This document shows, in pieces, positions 1 through 13,475 of a stretch of 64,000 bases of DNA (within the stretch, counting starts at the first letter, position 1; the number at the start of each line of letters is the position of its first letter). The notes below the pieces were generated by a model. It was not told the origin of the DNA. It did not search any database and saw only the letters and a list, made by a program, of their open reading frames with translations. The stretch comes from Primula veris (taxonomy: Eukaryota > Streptophyta > Magnoliopsida > Ericales > Primulaceae): NCBI GenBank assembly GCA_963682055.1, contig OY821746.1:22572481-22636480 (forward strand). The letters run 5' to 3'. The position numbers and the translations under genes were made by a program.

Positions 1-857
1 TTTATTTTTGGACGTAATTGTATTAAATTGAGAAAAAAATAAAGTAGAGCACATTGAATGGGAAAAGTTAAAGTTGAGCATAATAAATCGGAATTAGAGT
101 AAAGTTAACTACATTAAACCTTATTAAACTTCCCTATGTAGAACTTATACTTCAAATGAAAAAATAACCGGAGATGATACCATACGGATGTGTATGTGTG
201 TTTTGGGTTTTGGGTGATGTGATAAGAACTGTCCTTTTTGGTTATTTATTTTATTTAGGCATATTGTTTTGTTTTTTAATTATTGCAGTGTTGTTCCTTT
301 TTTAGGCCTATTTGTAGAGAATCTCTCATAAATGTCTTTATTTCGTGTCTAGTGTTTCTCTATTTCTTGTCTAAATTCCCCCCAACTCGTACGATTTTTA
401 TCATGGTGGTGGTGTTATGAGTATCCGATATGCGATTTGGAGTATCTTTGACTTTTTCTGCCTTCGATCTTTCGGATATATCAGTGATACTGCTGGACTA
501 AAGTTATCGTTTTTTTTTTTGAAGTGTGGAAGGTGAATGTGCTTTGATCTTTTTATATAATAATACATAAATTGATAACTTCTCCAAAAGGTATCTAAAA
601 TAGTAGTCGATTAAATGCGGCCACACAAAAGAGTCGATGATAACTCATGTCATCGCCTCTGACTTGACTCTTATTACTAAAATGCATGAAATTTGTTCTT
701 TCTGAAAGACACTATATTTTGGTAGATTATTTAAATTTTAACACATAAACAAATTCATAAAAATCATTGTAAATGCTAGCCGTATCATTATTTTGTATCG
801 GCTTATCAGTGTCGTATTAGGCAATAAACCTGTTTTCCATCCGTGTAGCATAAGTAC
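1..857. other. Intron or downstream sequence of the callose synthase gene, no exon seen
   Basis: AT-rich sequence with no open frame matching the expected next part of a callose synthase. The exon ending at 858 finishes with a normal GT donor on the minus strand (reverse complement of 'ac' at 856-857), so this stretch is read as intron. The remaining roughly 650 codons of the gene should lie to the left of the window. A truncated gene cannot be excluded from this window alone. Confidence 0.5.
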
Positions 858-3800
858 CTGATTCATGTCTATCGTCTGTAGAGCTTCTCCACGAGTGAAA
901 ATGATGGCATGATTTTGATTTTCAGGTTTCCCTTCACCAATTTCTGTTGGGGGACCTGGAAGCTTTATACGGTATATTTCCTACAAAATTAAGACGGAAT
1001 AGCATAGTTAGATTTGATAAAGGCAAACAGATCTATAGAATAGCAAATATTAATCACACAAATTTTTACTTTTAATAAAACAATTATTACCTCATCAAAC
1101 TTTTCCCCACCCTTGACGAGGACAGAGTAGTAAAATTTTTCAGATTTTCCATTAACAGTCTCCTCCCTCTCATCTATATATGCGACGCGTAAAGATGGAT
1201 ACCTGGATAAGTAATTGTGTCAAAAGAAGCACTCAAGGTACTGAAAGCACGTAGTATAGAAGCACATAGTAGAGAATAATCATACGTTAACATGAGATTT
1301 AAAATGTTAGAGTAACAGCTTCTGTCTCGGGGATCACTGGATTTCTTCTGAGCACCATAAATCTGACAAGAAACAACATACGTGAACTTTAAATCTGTTA
1401 AAGCTCGTGCACGCTCCTTGAGAGTTTGCTCATCCCTATTAGCTGCGCCGATAGTCCTGTAGCCATCAAAAATTGCTGCCAATGTAACCAAAATAAAAAT
1501 CATTATAAATTGGATCCTCTCAGTAATATCTCACACGAAATTAACTGGGAAATGGGAATGTCTACAGAACTAACACAAACCATTGTCTCCAGCGTAGTCC
1601 AAGAAGCATTGTAGTTCAAGAGCTTGTTTGTAGTACATCATTCCCCTGACTGATAAAGAAAAGATATCCAGTAAATGCCAAATTTTGATAGATAAAAAAA
1701 ATGATAAATAAACTTGAAAAACCTGTTCTTGAAAGTGTTTGCCCTCTGTAGGAAACCCACTGACGAAGTAATTCCATCTTATCTTTATCATCGTATGTAT
1801 ACTTTGGATCTTTTATGCGGCTTTCGAAGTTCTCCCATTCCTCTGATTTACAGAAAGAGAATGGAACTGGTGAGCTTATGCCACTTGATGATTAGGAACA
1901 CCATTTAAGAGCTTAACAATTTAACTCACCGGGATATATCTTCTGAAGATAAAATAAAATTGTAATTCCATCCTCATTTTCCTTATTGAGTTCATCGGCA
2001 GAATAAAGAACATCCTCTTTGTAATATGGAGTTAAGACGCTATATAATGAAAAATGGGTTAGACTACCTGGTAAATAATGCATAAAGCATAAAGTACAAA
2101 ATGTAACTTTTTGATAAGAAGACTAACTTTTTAGTGGTATGCCAGTTATAGAAGCTAGTACGGCTCCAAAATCATGTGTTTCCAGCATATAATTACTAGA
2201 TTTCTTAATCCACTTTTTATTGGCAATATGAAGCGACATTTTAGTAAGACATTGATAGCTTATAAAACTAATGAAACAAAAAAAGAATATAGAAGATACA
2301 TATCTAATCAATGTTGTAAATGGAGGCAAATCAAGCAGAAAACATGTGTATAATAAGCTGAAGCCGAAAATGTATCTTTCTCACTCCTCAGAATTCAATC
2401 TCCTTTGGACGTAAAAGGATATTTCGTGGTAGTACAGCATATTACTATTCCAACCAACTGTTACTCGTACATGTAATAACTAAAATAACATGATCTCGGA
2501 GCCTTAGCCGATAAAGGAACTGACCTAAAAGAGAGCATGTCACGAACTTTAGGTGCTCTTGGCATATTCATAAATAAGGAATTTGTAAAAAAGGTCATAC
2601 GCCTACGAGCTTCCAGATTCATTGGTACATTTATTGCAGATTCTTTTTCAGTCAAAAGCAACTGGAGCCTACGCACCTGTAACAATCAACAACAGGAGAA
2701 GAAGAAAAAATAGACAATTACTGAATAATTCACTAGGAAGTTGTCTTCATAGTAAAAAAATATATAGCAGATTACAAGACCTTGTCCTTCCAAATTCTGC
2801 TTTGAGTAAGACGACTATCTATCTTTTCAAACTTCTGCTCTTTTTTCTCGTTCTGATTATCCAGACTATGTGGATAAGCTCTTTCCAGGGAACTACAAGA
2901 AAAAGTATTTTTAAGTGTAGCACATTATTTCTAGATTTTTAACTGGCTCCGAAAAAGAAACAGTCATATAAAATTTATATACACGTACCCATTCAATATA
3001 ATATCCTGAGTGATAATTTCCATTATATCCTGTAAAACGTTGATAATCTGGGACTTGTATAACTCAATGTCATTCTCTTCCTTAAGCTGTCAAGCACCAA
3101 ATGATATTCTCAGGATTAAGCTTAAACAAAATGGCCCAAGTACTGACGAATAGAAGATTAACTAACCAAATTATTGAGAAATTTTTCCAGCTTATCGCTT
3201 AGCAATGGCATTCCACTCATCCGAAATTCGGTAAGAAATCTTCTTTGATGGATACTAGCTTCTACTTCATTACAAATCATAGCTATCATCCTGAATAAAA
3301 AGATAAATCAAAATTAACCATAACAAGGTTCTGTATCTTTTAAACGAAGACCTAAGTATAATAAAATGTTACTTATCAAAAATACAAGCCATCAAAATAA
3401 ATATGCCCCTACATCTTCTCATTTTCATTTTCTAGAAGATTGATTAGTATATCCTTCAAAGTCTCGTAGCACTCTATCACTGCTGAATACATATACTCAT
3501 CACTCTTTATTTTCCTGAACAACTCAGCATCCTCCTTCCCTTTGAAGTCTTTTGCCATATCCAATGCTATAGGAATCTTGTAAAAACAAACAAGAAATAT
3601 ATTTGGTCAACAAACAAAATATAAGTTTACACAAAGAGCTAGAGACTTGCAAAATGCCTACCTTACTAGCAAGCAAGAAAGGAGGCCACTGAATGACAGA
3701 GACCTGACTTGAAGAATACGGTACAAGCAACAAATCTCTTTCCCTGGATGATTTATATCCAACAAAAAGAAAATATATGCATTCAGTTCAATGTTTCAAT

Positions 3801-6800
3801 ATGTTTCACAGAGGTTAGAGGTGTAAAAAGTCTAAACCTGTCACTAATAAGGTCTTCCATTCGCATAGAAAATATGAACTCATTCCACATCTGAGAAAAT
3901 TTTGCAATGTTCTTTCTATCCGATGTATCATCCTGCAATTATAAAGACGTTCCTTATCTTTTCCGGGAAGTAATAAGCACTTTCCTTAGCAAAGTAGATA
4001 ATGGATAATGGATAATGAATTAATAGTCTGCATAAATCCCTTGCAATCTAACCTATGAACATTAAAAGATCCAATGCACCAAAAAACATGTGAATTAAAT
4101 ACTAATATGTACCACTCGGTGCCTTCTGTTTCGTCCCTCTTGCTTAGGCACTAAACGTTCTCTGAAAGCTAAATGAACTGAATCAAATCTTGACCTCAGC
4201 ATCCCAAGGGTTCGTATCTGGGGAAAAATAAAAACAGAAGTCATGCAAAACCACATCAAGAATTATAGAGTATAACTTACCACACAGTTTAGAAAAAAAA
4301 TGCAGCTTACCTCACCCAAATGACTAAAAGCTCCATGAATTCCACCAAAAATAGTAGAATATATTGCATACCAGATTTGTGTGTCCATGAAATAAACCTA
4401 TACAGCAAACTAATATGATAAGTTTACACTATATCGAATATACAATTTATATAATGTACGCGTAAGGCCTTGATTAACTTACCAACACAACTGGAGCCCA
4501 TATAGCAATTACAACACCCATATTATTGGTCGCTGCAAAATTTCAGAAAACTCAGTTTCAATCAATATACCAAAGGGTTAATTGCTGATAGACAATCAAC
4601 CAATGATTGAGATGTTACCATTTGGGAAAAACTCATGCCACTCATAGGAAGTGACTGTGATCCTCATTATTTCTTTACTTGGTTTAATTAGTGGCAATAT
4701 CTGTAAATGGATGAGAAACAACAAGTCAGTTAGAAACCTAAGAGGAGACTGACGAAACTAGCTTTACAAACATTGTGTCACTAAAGGCATACTAGGTATC
4801 ATTTGAATAAAAAAACTCCATCAGATAACAAGATAAGTATATAAATACAATATCAAACATTACAACGTGTAGCAGTAATAACAAGATATTTTCCAGGTCA
4901 TGAGTAAGCTGTGTGATGTATGAATTCAGAAATTCATAAGATTTAAAGTTGATGAGCAAAAAAAATACCTCCACATAATAGCTAAATGCTAACTTGCTTA
5001 CTAACAGCATGATCCAAAATAGTGTATACCTGAAGTCATAAACATTTCAGACTAATTAAGAGAAGGAAATTTTGAGAAACTGGTGCATTTTTTCGTGGTG
5101 AGACTTTGATGATAAAGAAAACCTCAAAAAAAAAAGAAAAAAAAAAGAAGAAGAATAAAAACGTGTGATAAAGATGAAAAGGGGCAATTACTTGAGGAGT
5201 GCAAACATGCCCTCATGCATTCCTCTCCCCACATAAATCTTTGGCTGCAACATCAACGGAAAGAAAGACATGTGACTGTGTGAGTACGCAATAACTTCTG
5301 TACGGAGTAAGTAATTCCAAAAAAGATAATGAAATAACTTCTCAATAAGTTAATGCAAGATGTGCTTGCCTGGGCCCACCACATCAGAAGAACAATAATT
5401 CGCCAGTTTGAACGCTCAACAGATCTCCGCAGATTGGGAAGGAAGAATAATAACAGAGACAGTATATTTGGTAAAAAATAAATAGCTACACAATATGTGT
5501 AGAATGACTGATCCTGCCAATCTCCGGCCCACTGACTGAAAAACCTGACTAGTCCTGTCGGATTTATTATAGATTTGGAATAGGCAACTGGCAAAACTAT
5601 AAGCCAAAAGATAGCAGATACAAGTTTCAGAAGATAGCGAACAATTTGAGTGAATCTCAAGCTTCTCCATGCATTTAGACTAAGGATTATATCCAATGCA
5701 GCTGTAGAACAAATGAAAGTTACAGAGTTATTTCAAATTAACTGAAAAGAGAAGATGGTAAAATTAACATCATTTATTAAGGTTTTTTTTTCCTTATGAA
5801 CAGATGTTCTTGTCAAGGGAAAATCTATGACAACGTTGAGGAAATGTAGATGCAAAACACAAGACTTCATAGGAACTTTAATTTAAGGGTTTTTTTTTAT
5901 TGTATTGTAAACCAGACTATCATGTTTTTTCAACTTCATACACAAACCTATGGACTATAGTGTTTCGAAATTAGGAACCGAAAACATATTGTTTAATAAA
6001 TGCACTTCAGTTAATGATTGCATGTAGGTTAGTGTACAAAAGTGATAATTGATCAATCAGACAGTGTATAAAGGTGAAATCACCAAGACGTTAATGTACA
6101 TAATTTATTATAATGTGAGGCTTTCCGTTAATTTTAGATGGAGATAAGCTGGTTAATCTATTCACATTTTTTAGTATAATAGACCTCAAACTTTTAGGTT
6201 AGTTTATATAATCCAATTTCATGATAGGTTAGCATACAGAATAAGAAGAAAAAAAAATTGTGCAAGAAATATAATTCTTAGTGCAATAAAGTCAAAACCT
6301 CGTATAAAATTGAGAATGGAGGACGTAATGAAAATGCTTAAAACATGCTTCGTTACATCCTCATCAAAAAGGTTATCAAGACCGTTCCACGCAACGATTA
6401 CCATTGCCTGAAAGAAGAACAATGGATAGGCACTATCAAATGTCAATAACATAGATAAATTCGACAACATTAAGAAATTAATGGTACCTGGAAAGCCAAT
6501 ATAAAGAATATCCACAAACGATCGAAACTTCTGTAAAGGTGCCAAAATGTGCGCACTTCAACAAAATTTGTTTTAGGCTTCCTCTTCCCTGTGGGGACCT
6601 GGTTTCTTCTCTGTAAAAAAAATATTTCGTTTTAACAAGTAAAAGCAATGTTATAAAAACCGAGCCTAGGCGGAAATTAGGCGGAGTGTATGTACGAGGT
6701 GGCCTAGAACCCTAGCAGATTAGACTAGTTCAGGCGCTAGGCGACCAATTTCCGCATAAAATCCGCCTTGCGCCTTTTAGAACATTGAGTAAAATTAAAA

Positions 6801-9800
6801 CTGAACATAACCAACAAAAAAAAGGTAACAAAGTAAACACATTTTTATAATAAGTACATACCACCCTAGAATGTTGGATTTCATCTGTATGCACAAAAAA
6901 ATCCGCTTTCAGCTTCATGGGCCAACCCAAATCAAAACATTTCCTAGACCTGGAACAGAAACGAATGTCACAGTTTTCACTATTCCATAACGGGAAAACA
7001 TTAAGTTCAAAAATACTTACCAGAAATATTCATTCAAATCATCATAATTTCTCCATGCTGAATGACTTGCTTTGCCACCTCTATTCCTTCTTGCTTCCTA
7101 ATTCATGAAAAAGTAGTGGTTGATGAGAAAGGAAGAAGTGGACACACTACAAAACAAATCATTTTTCTTTGAAGTTTGACAAAAACAGGCATATGATAGT
7201 AGCTACCTTGCGCATGACTTCATAAATGGGAGTAATAACATCCCTCAGAAATGACTCTTCACCATGTGTTGCTGTCCGATTTGTGTCTCCATCAACAGCT
7301 CGGATATTTCCAGATAAAATTGAGTGGATTTCATTTGCCATCTTGTTTGTATGAAAATAAAGTAGAGCTATAATTTTGATGTTAGGCAATCATAAAGACT
7401 AAAATGAAAAGAAAATAGTTTTCCTAATCGACAATGAACTGAAACAGCATAGGGAAGGAGATATACATTATGGAAAATATAGCAAAGACATTCAGGCATA
7501 AAACGAATGTTTGAAGCTTCGCCCCATATAAGAAGATAAAGACCAATGTACATAAGCTGTAGCTGTTGCTTATCCCATCCGGCTGGAATACTGCAGGAAA
7601 GAGTATGACCAACTAAGTAACTATGTTTAAATGTAGTCATAAAAATTAGAATTATGCACTTTTTGTAGTGAATATGGGTAACTTAGAAAACATATTATAA
7701 CATTAAGTGTAGGTTATTCACTTAAGAATTGCATCTGCTTAGCTATTTGAACTGTGGCCCTATGCCCTATCAAGTAACTTACTTGAGATTTGGTTTACGG
7801 TGTAGATAATCACACCAAGAGCGGTAATTTTTGGAAATCTTATTCATCAACTGCTGTACGCTGGCACCATCCAACTGCAAGAAGTTTAATATAAGCATTT
7901 GAAATAAAAGTGTTACAAAGAAAATAGTAAGCCAATCAAGTTCTAAATTCAAATTTGTTATCCTTTAGTTTTAGATGAAAATGAACTTACTAGATGCTAC
8001 TTTAATTTAATTTCAATTTTGGTAACAAAAGTAGTCACTAAATTTATTAGGTCCAGTTATGTATTAATTACATACATAGAATTTGGATGGTAAAATTAAG
8101 TGTATTTTTCCTGGAACTTGATCAATTAATTCAACTCTACTGTAGTAAAACGTTATAGTATTTGTTCATAGTTTCAATTCTAAAAACTAGAAGTTACTGA
8201 TGGGTATGGAAAGAATCAAGATGAGAAGTTACATCAAGGACTCAAAAGTGGCTTTAGGTTAAAAGTGCGATGATCCAGATCAAGAAGAAACAAATTTTAA
8301 ATGTCATAAAGCTTAAGTAAGAGGAATATATAACTATAAAAGATGCCGTGGAAATGGTATTAACAAGAGAATAGATAAGAAAGACTCGAGGCATTTCGTG
8401 ATCATGCTTTAATAGGTGCTTGCAATGTGCTTTCGGTCTGAAGAGAGAAATAAGCCATGTGATTATACAACCAAATTACGAGAGCATGGTTCAAGGCATC
8501 TCAGCCAACACTGCCTAATAAGAAACGGGTCGTAAAGTAAACTTCAGCTAACAAAACGGAAAGATTTTTACCTGTGTATAGTTTTCAGTATCCTTTTTTC
8601 TTGCATCCATATTTGCGAGTAACAAAATCAGATGTTCCCTCTGGTTTGCAACGTTTCCTTTCTTCAATCCAAACCAAGAAAATGAAAATGTTTAATCACA
8701 AGGATGGACAAAAAGAAATATGTAATACCAAGTTAAATAGAATTAAGCTGGACAGTATAACTAAAGCATATCAAGACAACAATCTCAGATAGAACCACAA
8801 GTTCTAAACACAGTGCATTTAATATCTTTATGTAGTCACCAAAAATATAAATCAAACATATCTGCTGGCCTGATATAGTCATCAAGTGTGATAAGGGATT
8901 CTCTAAAATAACCAGGGAAGATAAGCACATGACACTTTGTTGTCAGATCTATTCTGCTACATAGGGATTTTATCGTATAGTTTCTATTAATTTAAAGGAG
9001 GATGCTTCCATGAAGAACTCGGTTTAGAAGAAAGATTTATTTACGTGATGATCAATCACAATCCACGCAACCCTAAAGGAGGAAGGGAGAAATAAGAAGA
9101 GTATCTACTCCGAAAAAAGAAGGAAAAAGGATAAATAAAGGAAGATGTTATGCTTTACTTCCTCAAAATTCTGGAATAGCTAAGGACACAAATTTTCTAG
9201 TAGGCACTAGGCAATGGGTTCAAATTGGATGATTTACGAATGCAAAAAAGGGAAACAATGTGTAAACAAGGTAAACTTTTACAAGAGATAAGAGACGCAA
9301 ATCGACTGTGTGTGTGTGTATATATATATATATACCTGAAACCCAAAAGTCGAGGAAAGCCAATCTAGAATATCAATTGGAGATTGATCTTTGACCACTG
9401 GAACTCTTGGCATAGGAAGATGTCCCACATTGCGCAAAGCTTGAATGGCTGCTTTAATCTAATTTTCACAACAGAAAACGCATAAAGCCATAGAAGCACA
9501 CAAACACCCATCACTTAAAAAATAAACTCAACCAAAACAGTTTAAAATTAATCTCATGTAGAACCTCGGGAAGTTCCATGATAGCTGGCTTGACCCCAAC
9601 AGCATATAAGGGCAGAATGTTGAAGTGTTCATGCTGTTGTCTTTTCTCCTCAACCTCTTTGGCATATCTTTGTGTCTGTAATTGTAACATTATTGAGCTT
9701 CCAAATTTCAAAATATCACTTTCAGAGTACAATTGTCCATTTAAGGTAGGTAACGAGAGAGAAGCAAACCTCAGCATCAACTTTTTCCGCAGGTACCACA

Positions 9801-12256
9801 GTCTTCAGAGCATCATATAGTACAGTTGCAATCTGATAAAATTTGGCCATTTCCTCCCTTCAACAGCAGGCAAAACGAAGATTTCAAGTTAATATAAACA
9901 GAATACAAATTCTGCCTCAAAAAACTATAACTTGATGTTGAAATCTCACGGTGTTTTTGTGTACTGGCCATCTTTGATGTTCTGTTCATAAAAATGCTGA
10001 TAGTAATTTTGAATTTCTTTTGGATCACTCCTTCCATGAGAAGACTTTGTGTCCACTTCTTCCTGCAAAAAGACATCTACAACTTGAAGTAACCAAACTC
10101 ACACTTCATTTTAGCATAAGTGTTCCAATGTACATATTCTTAATCCCAAAAAACACACATAACCAACCTTATAAACAATGTTCTACCACTTTCTAAAGCT
10201 ATTTCAAATCACTTTCTGTTTTTTTATGAAACACAAGGCATTTTGTAACAAAAATACGATGTAACATCCGAATCATATGAATTTATGCTAATTAGAATAA
10301 AAGACTTGGTATGTAACAAAAAGGAAACATCGGTTAGATGGTCTCTTTGCCTTTTATAGAAGGCAGTAAAAATGATCACCTGTACCCACTTAGAAAGACT
10401 ATTGTTTCAACCAAAGTAACTGAATAAAAAAAGAACTTTTCCTTTATGTTGATTGTAAAATAGATACGAAAAAAGTTAAGTCTTTGACAAAGGCATAGAG
10501 TACACTCCCTAAATTGTAAAAGTCCTACATTCATATTGAAAACGTTCAAGAAAGAAAGGAAAAAAAGAACTCCAGGGCATGGATAATGAGGACAACAAGA
10601 GTAAACAACAACAACCACCAAGAGAAAAGTAATCAGCAGAAGCAGGAAGATATACTAGAAACAAACTAGCACAATTTACGCAAAAAAGAGTATTTTACAT
10701 ACCCTTTCAAGTCTATGTAATAGATAGGTTTTAAACTGGCGAACACCACGCCCACTAGATGTTGGATCCATCTGATGAACTTTCTCAAAGGCATGGAAGC
10801 GGCCTAATAATAAGAAGACATCAAGGTGAGAAACAATTAAACTTCCGCTACTAATGAAGTAAACATATTGATTTCGCAACAAGATAGTTACATACAATTT
10901 GATGAGGTAAAAACACATGCTGGAAGAAATATTGTTATGAATGAAGCATATACGAGAAATGGTTTCACTCATATTTTTCACAAGGCATGGGGAACCAATT
11001 GCCTTTGTCAAGATCACACCATTTTTCATTTTCAGTTCTTTTTTATTTTAATGATATGGTCACACTTTAAACATGATTCCAAAGCTAAACTAGTCGATAA
11101 ACTTAATCACAAAGTCACCAAATGACAAGCTACAAAGCCTCGTCTTTCTGTATGTTTTTCCCTTTTCTTTTCCGCGTAAATGCTGAGTTCCGAGCAGCCT
11201 TCAACTTACTTGGTTCGCGTAAGGACCCAAAGTTTGATCTAAAAGTAAGATAATGTTGCATTTGTACTTATCTATTGTTTCCGTGGCCATGAAAACCAAT
11301 GGAACCAAAGAACAAGAAGTTGAAACCACAGTTCTGGTGTTTTCTAACTTCTCAAAACAAGAACACAGACATACGGAGATCTCCATATTCTGGTTTTGGG
11401 ACCCCTCGTTCACCGATTCCATGTATTTTCAAGAGCAGTTACTCATAAGCATTTCGAGTGGTGGAACAAGATCTATATATTGGAGGGTCTGAACTTATAT
11501 ATGCAAACCTCTTTTTATATTTACACGAGGGAGGCTCAAACTCAAAGGCTATAAAAATCAAAAAGAAAATCCAGAATATGTTGTGGATGTTGCCCGTTTT
11601 AGTCGCCACCTAATTTTTCCGCCCTATGAGCATTTCAAGACAGGTGACTAAATTGGTGATTCCCAGAAAATAAAAAAGACCTAGCAGACCAGGGCCTAAA
11701 TCCAAAAGGTATATCGTTCAGGCGTATACTATGCAGAAACCTATATTAGCATGGCTAGTCTAAAATCAAATAAAATTGGAGTGTCGAACACGGCAACACA
11801 CACTAGAAAAAAAAAGTCTAAATAGTAAATGGTGGCAGACACCTTTGTGACAGTTTAGTTGATTTGTGTCAGGTTTGTGACATCTTTTCGAACAACTTTT
11901 GACCCACACTAAATCAACATTATTTCTTAATGGTAGTTAGCAAACGACTCCGACAGGGGAAACAAAAACACACTACGAAATAACCCATGAATTTTAAGAA
12001 TGTGTATATACATACAGTATATATACATAGAGAGAGACTTACAAAGATAAGCAACTCTCGGATTATCCTTCTCGACCTCGTTTGCGACACGTAGGATAGG
12101 TGCAATGGCTGCTAACGAAGAGGGAACAAGCTCACTGTCCACTGCTGACGTATCATCTGTGTTGTTCGAGTCCGCCATCGTTGGGGCCCTTGTCACCCTC
12201 CTTGACATCGACCGAGGAGGCCCCACATCCATCTTGCTAACACTTGAACTCGCCAT
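858..12256 (-). CDS. CALS7: Callose synthase 7-like (GSL family), 5' two thirds, 34 exons
   Basis: Plasma-membrane 1,3-beta-glucan (callose) synthase, family GT48; CALS7 makes callose at phloem sieve plates. Exons in gene order: 12256-12043, 10803-10703, 10062-9950, 9857-9770, 9675-9565, 9458-9336, 8661-8572, 7874-7783, 7590-7467, 7341-7207, 7097-7021, 6949-6862, 6610-6488, 6407-6299, 5701-5370, 5244-5192, 5029-4969, 4700-4619, 4532-4483, 4397-4311, 4217-4113, 3932-3838, 3743-3662, 3576-3413, 3290-3167, 3086-2989, 2892-2781, 2676-2525, 2039-1930, 1842-1723, 1649-1581, 1475-1286, 1202-1091, 980-858. These give 1303 codons with all phases consistent and no stop. Recognised motifs: [20 protein letters not shown] (exon 2), [14 protein letters not shown] (exon 9, FKS1-type domain, about residue 320), membrane helices around residues 480-770, and [16 protein letters not shown] (about 1035, start of the glucan synthase domain). 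It ends in QTIDMNQ, so about 650 residues of a family length near 1950 are missing beyond the left edge. The N-terminal wording resembles CALS7 more than CALS5. All introns are GT-AG except intron 15 (GC-AG). Confidence 0.93.
5245..5369 (-). other. GC-AG intron 15 of the callose synthase gene
   Basis: Exon 15 ends in codons for WWAQ (CAG at 5370-5372), followed by GCAAGC rather than GTAAGT. The next exon opens after TTGCAG with [12 protein letters not shown], exactly as in the family. The donor is otherwise consensus (CAG then GCAAG), typical of the minority GC-AG class of introns. Confidence 0.85.
6646..6787. repeat. Small foldback repeat (MITE-like) in intron 12 of callose synthase
   Basis: About 140 bp with imperfect inverted ends: CAATGTTATAAAA...GCCTAGGCGG on the left, and the reverse complement of the right end reads CAATGTTCTAAAAGGCGCAAGGCGG. 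It is GC-richer than the surrounding intron, and several 'taggcg' words recur inside it. The target duplication is unclear, so the superfamily is not assigned. Confidence 0.45.
9309..9335. repeat. (TG)n(TA)n microsatellite touching a splice donor
   Basis: A TG run followed by a TA run ends directly at the donor of callose synthase intron 6 (exon 6 ends at 9336; the minus-strand donor reads GTATATATAT). Length variation here would change donor-proximal sequence. Confidence 0.7.
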
Positions 12257-12321
12257 GCGTATTGTATCTCTCTATCCCACTCTTTCTTTTATCATAAACC
12301 AACTCCATACTCATGCACTTG

Positions 12322-12360
12322 TATATTTATATATATATGTGAATGAATGAATGAATGAAT
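12322..12360 (-). promoter_or_regulatory. Candidate TATA region and (GAAT)n tract upstream of callose synthase
   Basis: On the minus strand an AT run containing TATATATAAATATA lies 66-83 bp upstream of the ATG at 12256, a reasonable distance for a plant TATA box with a short leader. A GAAT microsatellite (12341-12360) adjoins it. The assignment is positional only. Confidence 0.35.
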
Positions 12361-13088
12361 GTATGTGTACAGTGAGAGATACTTTGTTGATGAAGTGGGC
12401 AAATGAAAGGCTTTCGGTTTCTCCGAGGCCAAGTAAAGAATTCTCTTATTATTTTGCTCTATACATTATTAGTGGGAACACACTAACTGCTTTGCTTTTC
12501 AAGTGCTCCCGCTTTTTCTCTTTATCCCTTTTTAAATGCATGGGCTTCTTTTTGGAAATAATTGTGACTCGTTTGCTTAGTTGCTTTGCTTCAACCTTGC
12601 ATTACACTAATGATCCCTAAATTTAGTGTTTGTCTTCTTAAATAATTACGTAATCGGTTTTTATTATACACGGCCGGTCCGGAGCCTTTTTACACCTAAT
12701 TTCTACAAATTTTTTTGACATCTTTTTAACTTAGTTTGAAAAAATTCATAACATGCATAAAAATAACACATAAAAAATTATAAATAGTCAAGGCATGCCA
12801 TAATAAAAACATAAATATTATCTTTTACATTACACAAAACACAACATCATATAAAATAGGTTTTTCTTGTATTATATAAACGACTCTGTTCTTTTAAAAA
12901 ACAAAACAAAGAAGTAAACTTTTTTCCCTTTTACGCATATGACATCCAAGTTAATCGGCTCATTTGGCTTGCACAAAGACCTACCTGTAATACATCATGT
13001 ATATATATATTCATAAAGTCGGTCTACAAATAGTTGGAAACGGATGCACCAAACACAATACGGTCAAATTGTAACAACACTGTAACAA
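12361..13088. other. Intergenic spacer, no gene seen
   Basis: Presumed upstream promoter region of the callose synthase gene. AT-rich, with no convincing coding sequence or transposon ends recognised. Confidence 0.5.
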
Positions 13089-13475
13089 ACTTAAAAATTA
13101 TGTACAATTTTTGCAGAGACAATAAAATTATGTCTTCAAATTGTAACTTTTCGGGACAAAAATAATCTTTTAGACAAAAAAATAATTTTTTTGTCCACAA
13201 ATATAACTTTTAGGTACATAATTTTTTTTAAAAATGCCTGCAAAGACAATCTCATACGGACATAGGGGAGACAATTTAATTTCGTATCAAAAAATATTTA
13301 TAGACAAATTTTAATTGTCTTTTTATGTTCGTATGATATTGTCTTTGGAGACAAAAAATTCAAATTATGTGATTAAAAGTTAGATTTGAGGACAAAATAT
13401 TTATTTTTGTGTGTAAAAGATTATTTTGTCCCGAAAAGTTAATATTTGGAGACAAAATTTTAAGTGTAGTTTTGT
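13089..13475. mobile_element. Foldback element (CACTA-type MITE candidate)
   Basis: Long imperfect inverted repeat. The left arm near 13122-13170 reads AACTTTTCGGGACAAAAATA, and the reverse complement of 13416-13450 reads AACTTTTCGGGACAAAATAA. Inner parts also pair (GACAATCTCATACGGACATA near 13247 against GACAATATCATACGAACATA). Repeated 'gacaaaaat' words are typical of non-autonomous CACTA-derived elements in plants, but clean termini and a target duplication were not found. Confidence 0.5.

Noticed and set aside
5253..5369. Extension of callose synthase exon 15 beyond position 5370
   Set aside because: The frame stays open past the WWAQ codons, but the family continues with PKIY, found in the next exon after a GC-AG intron.
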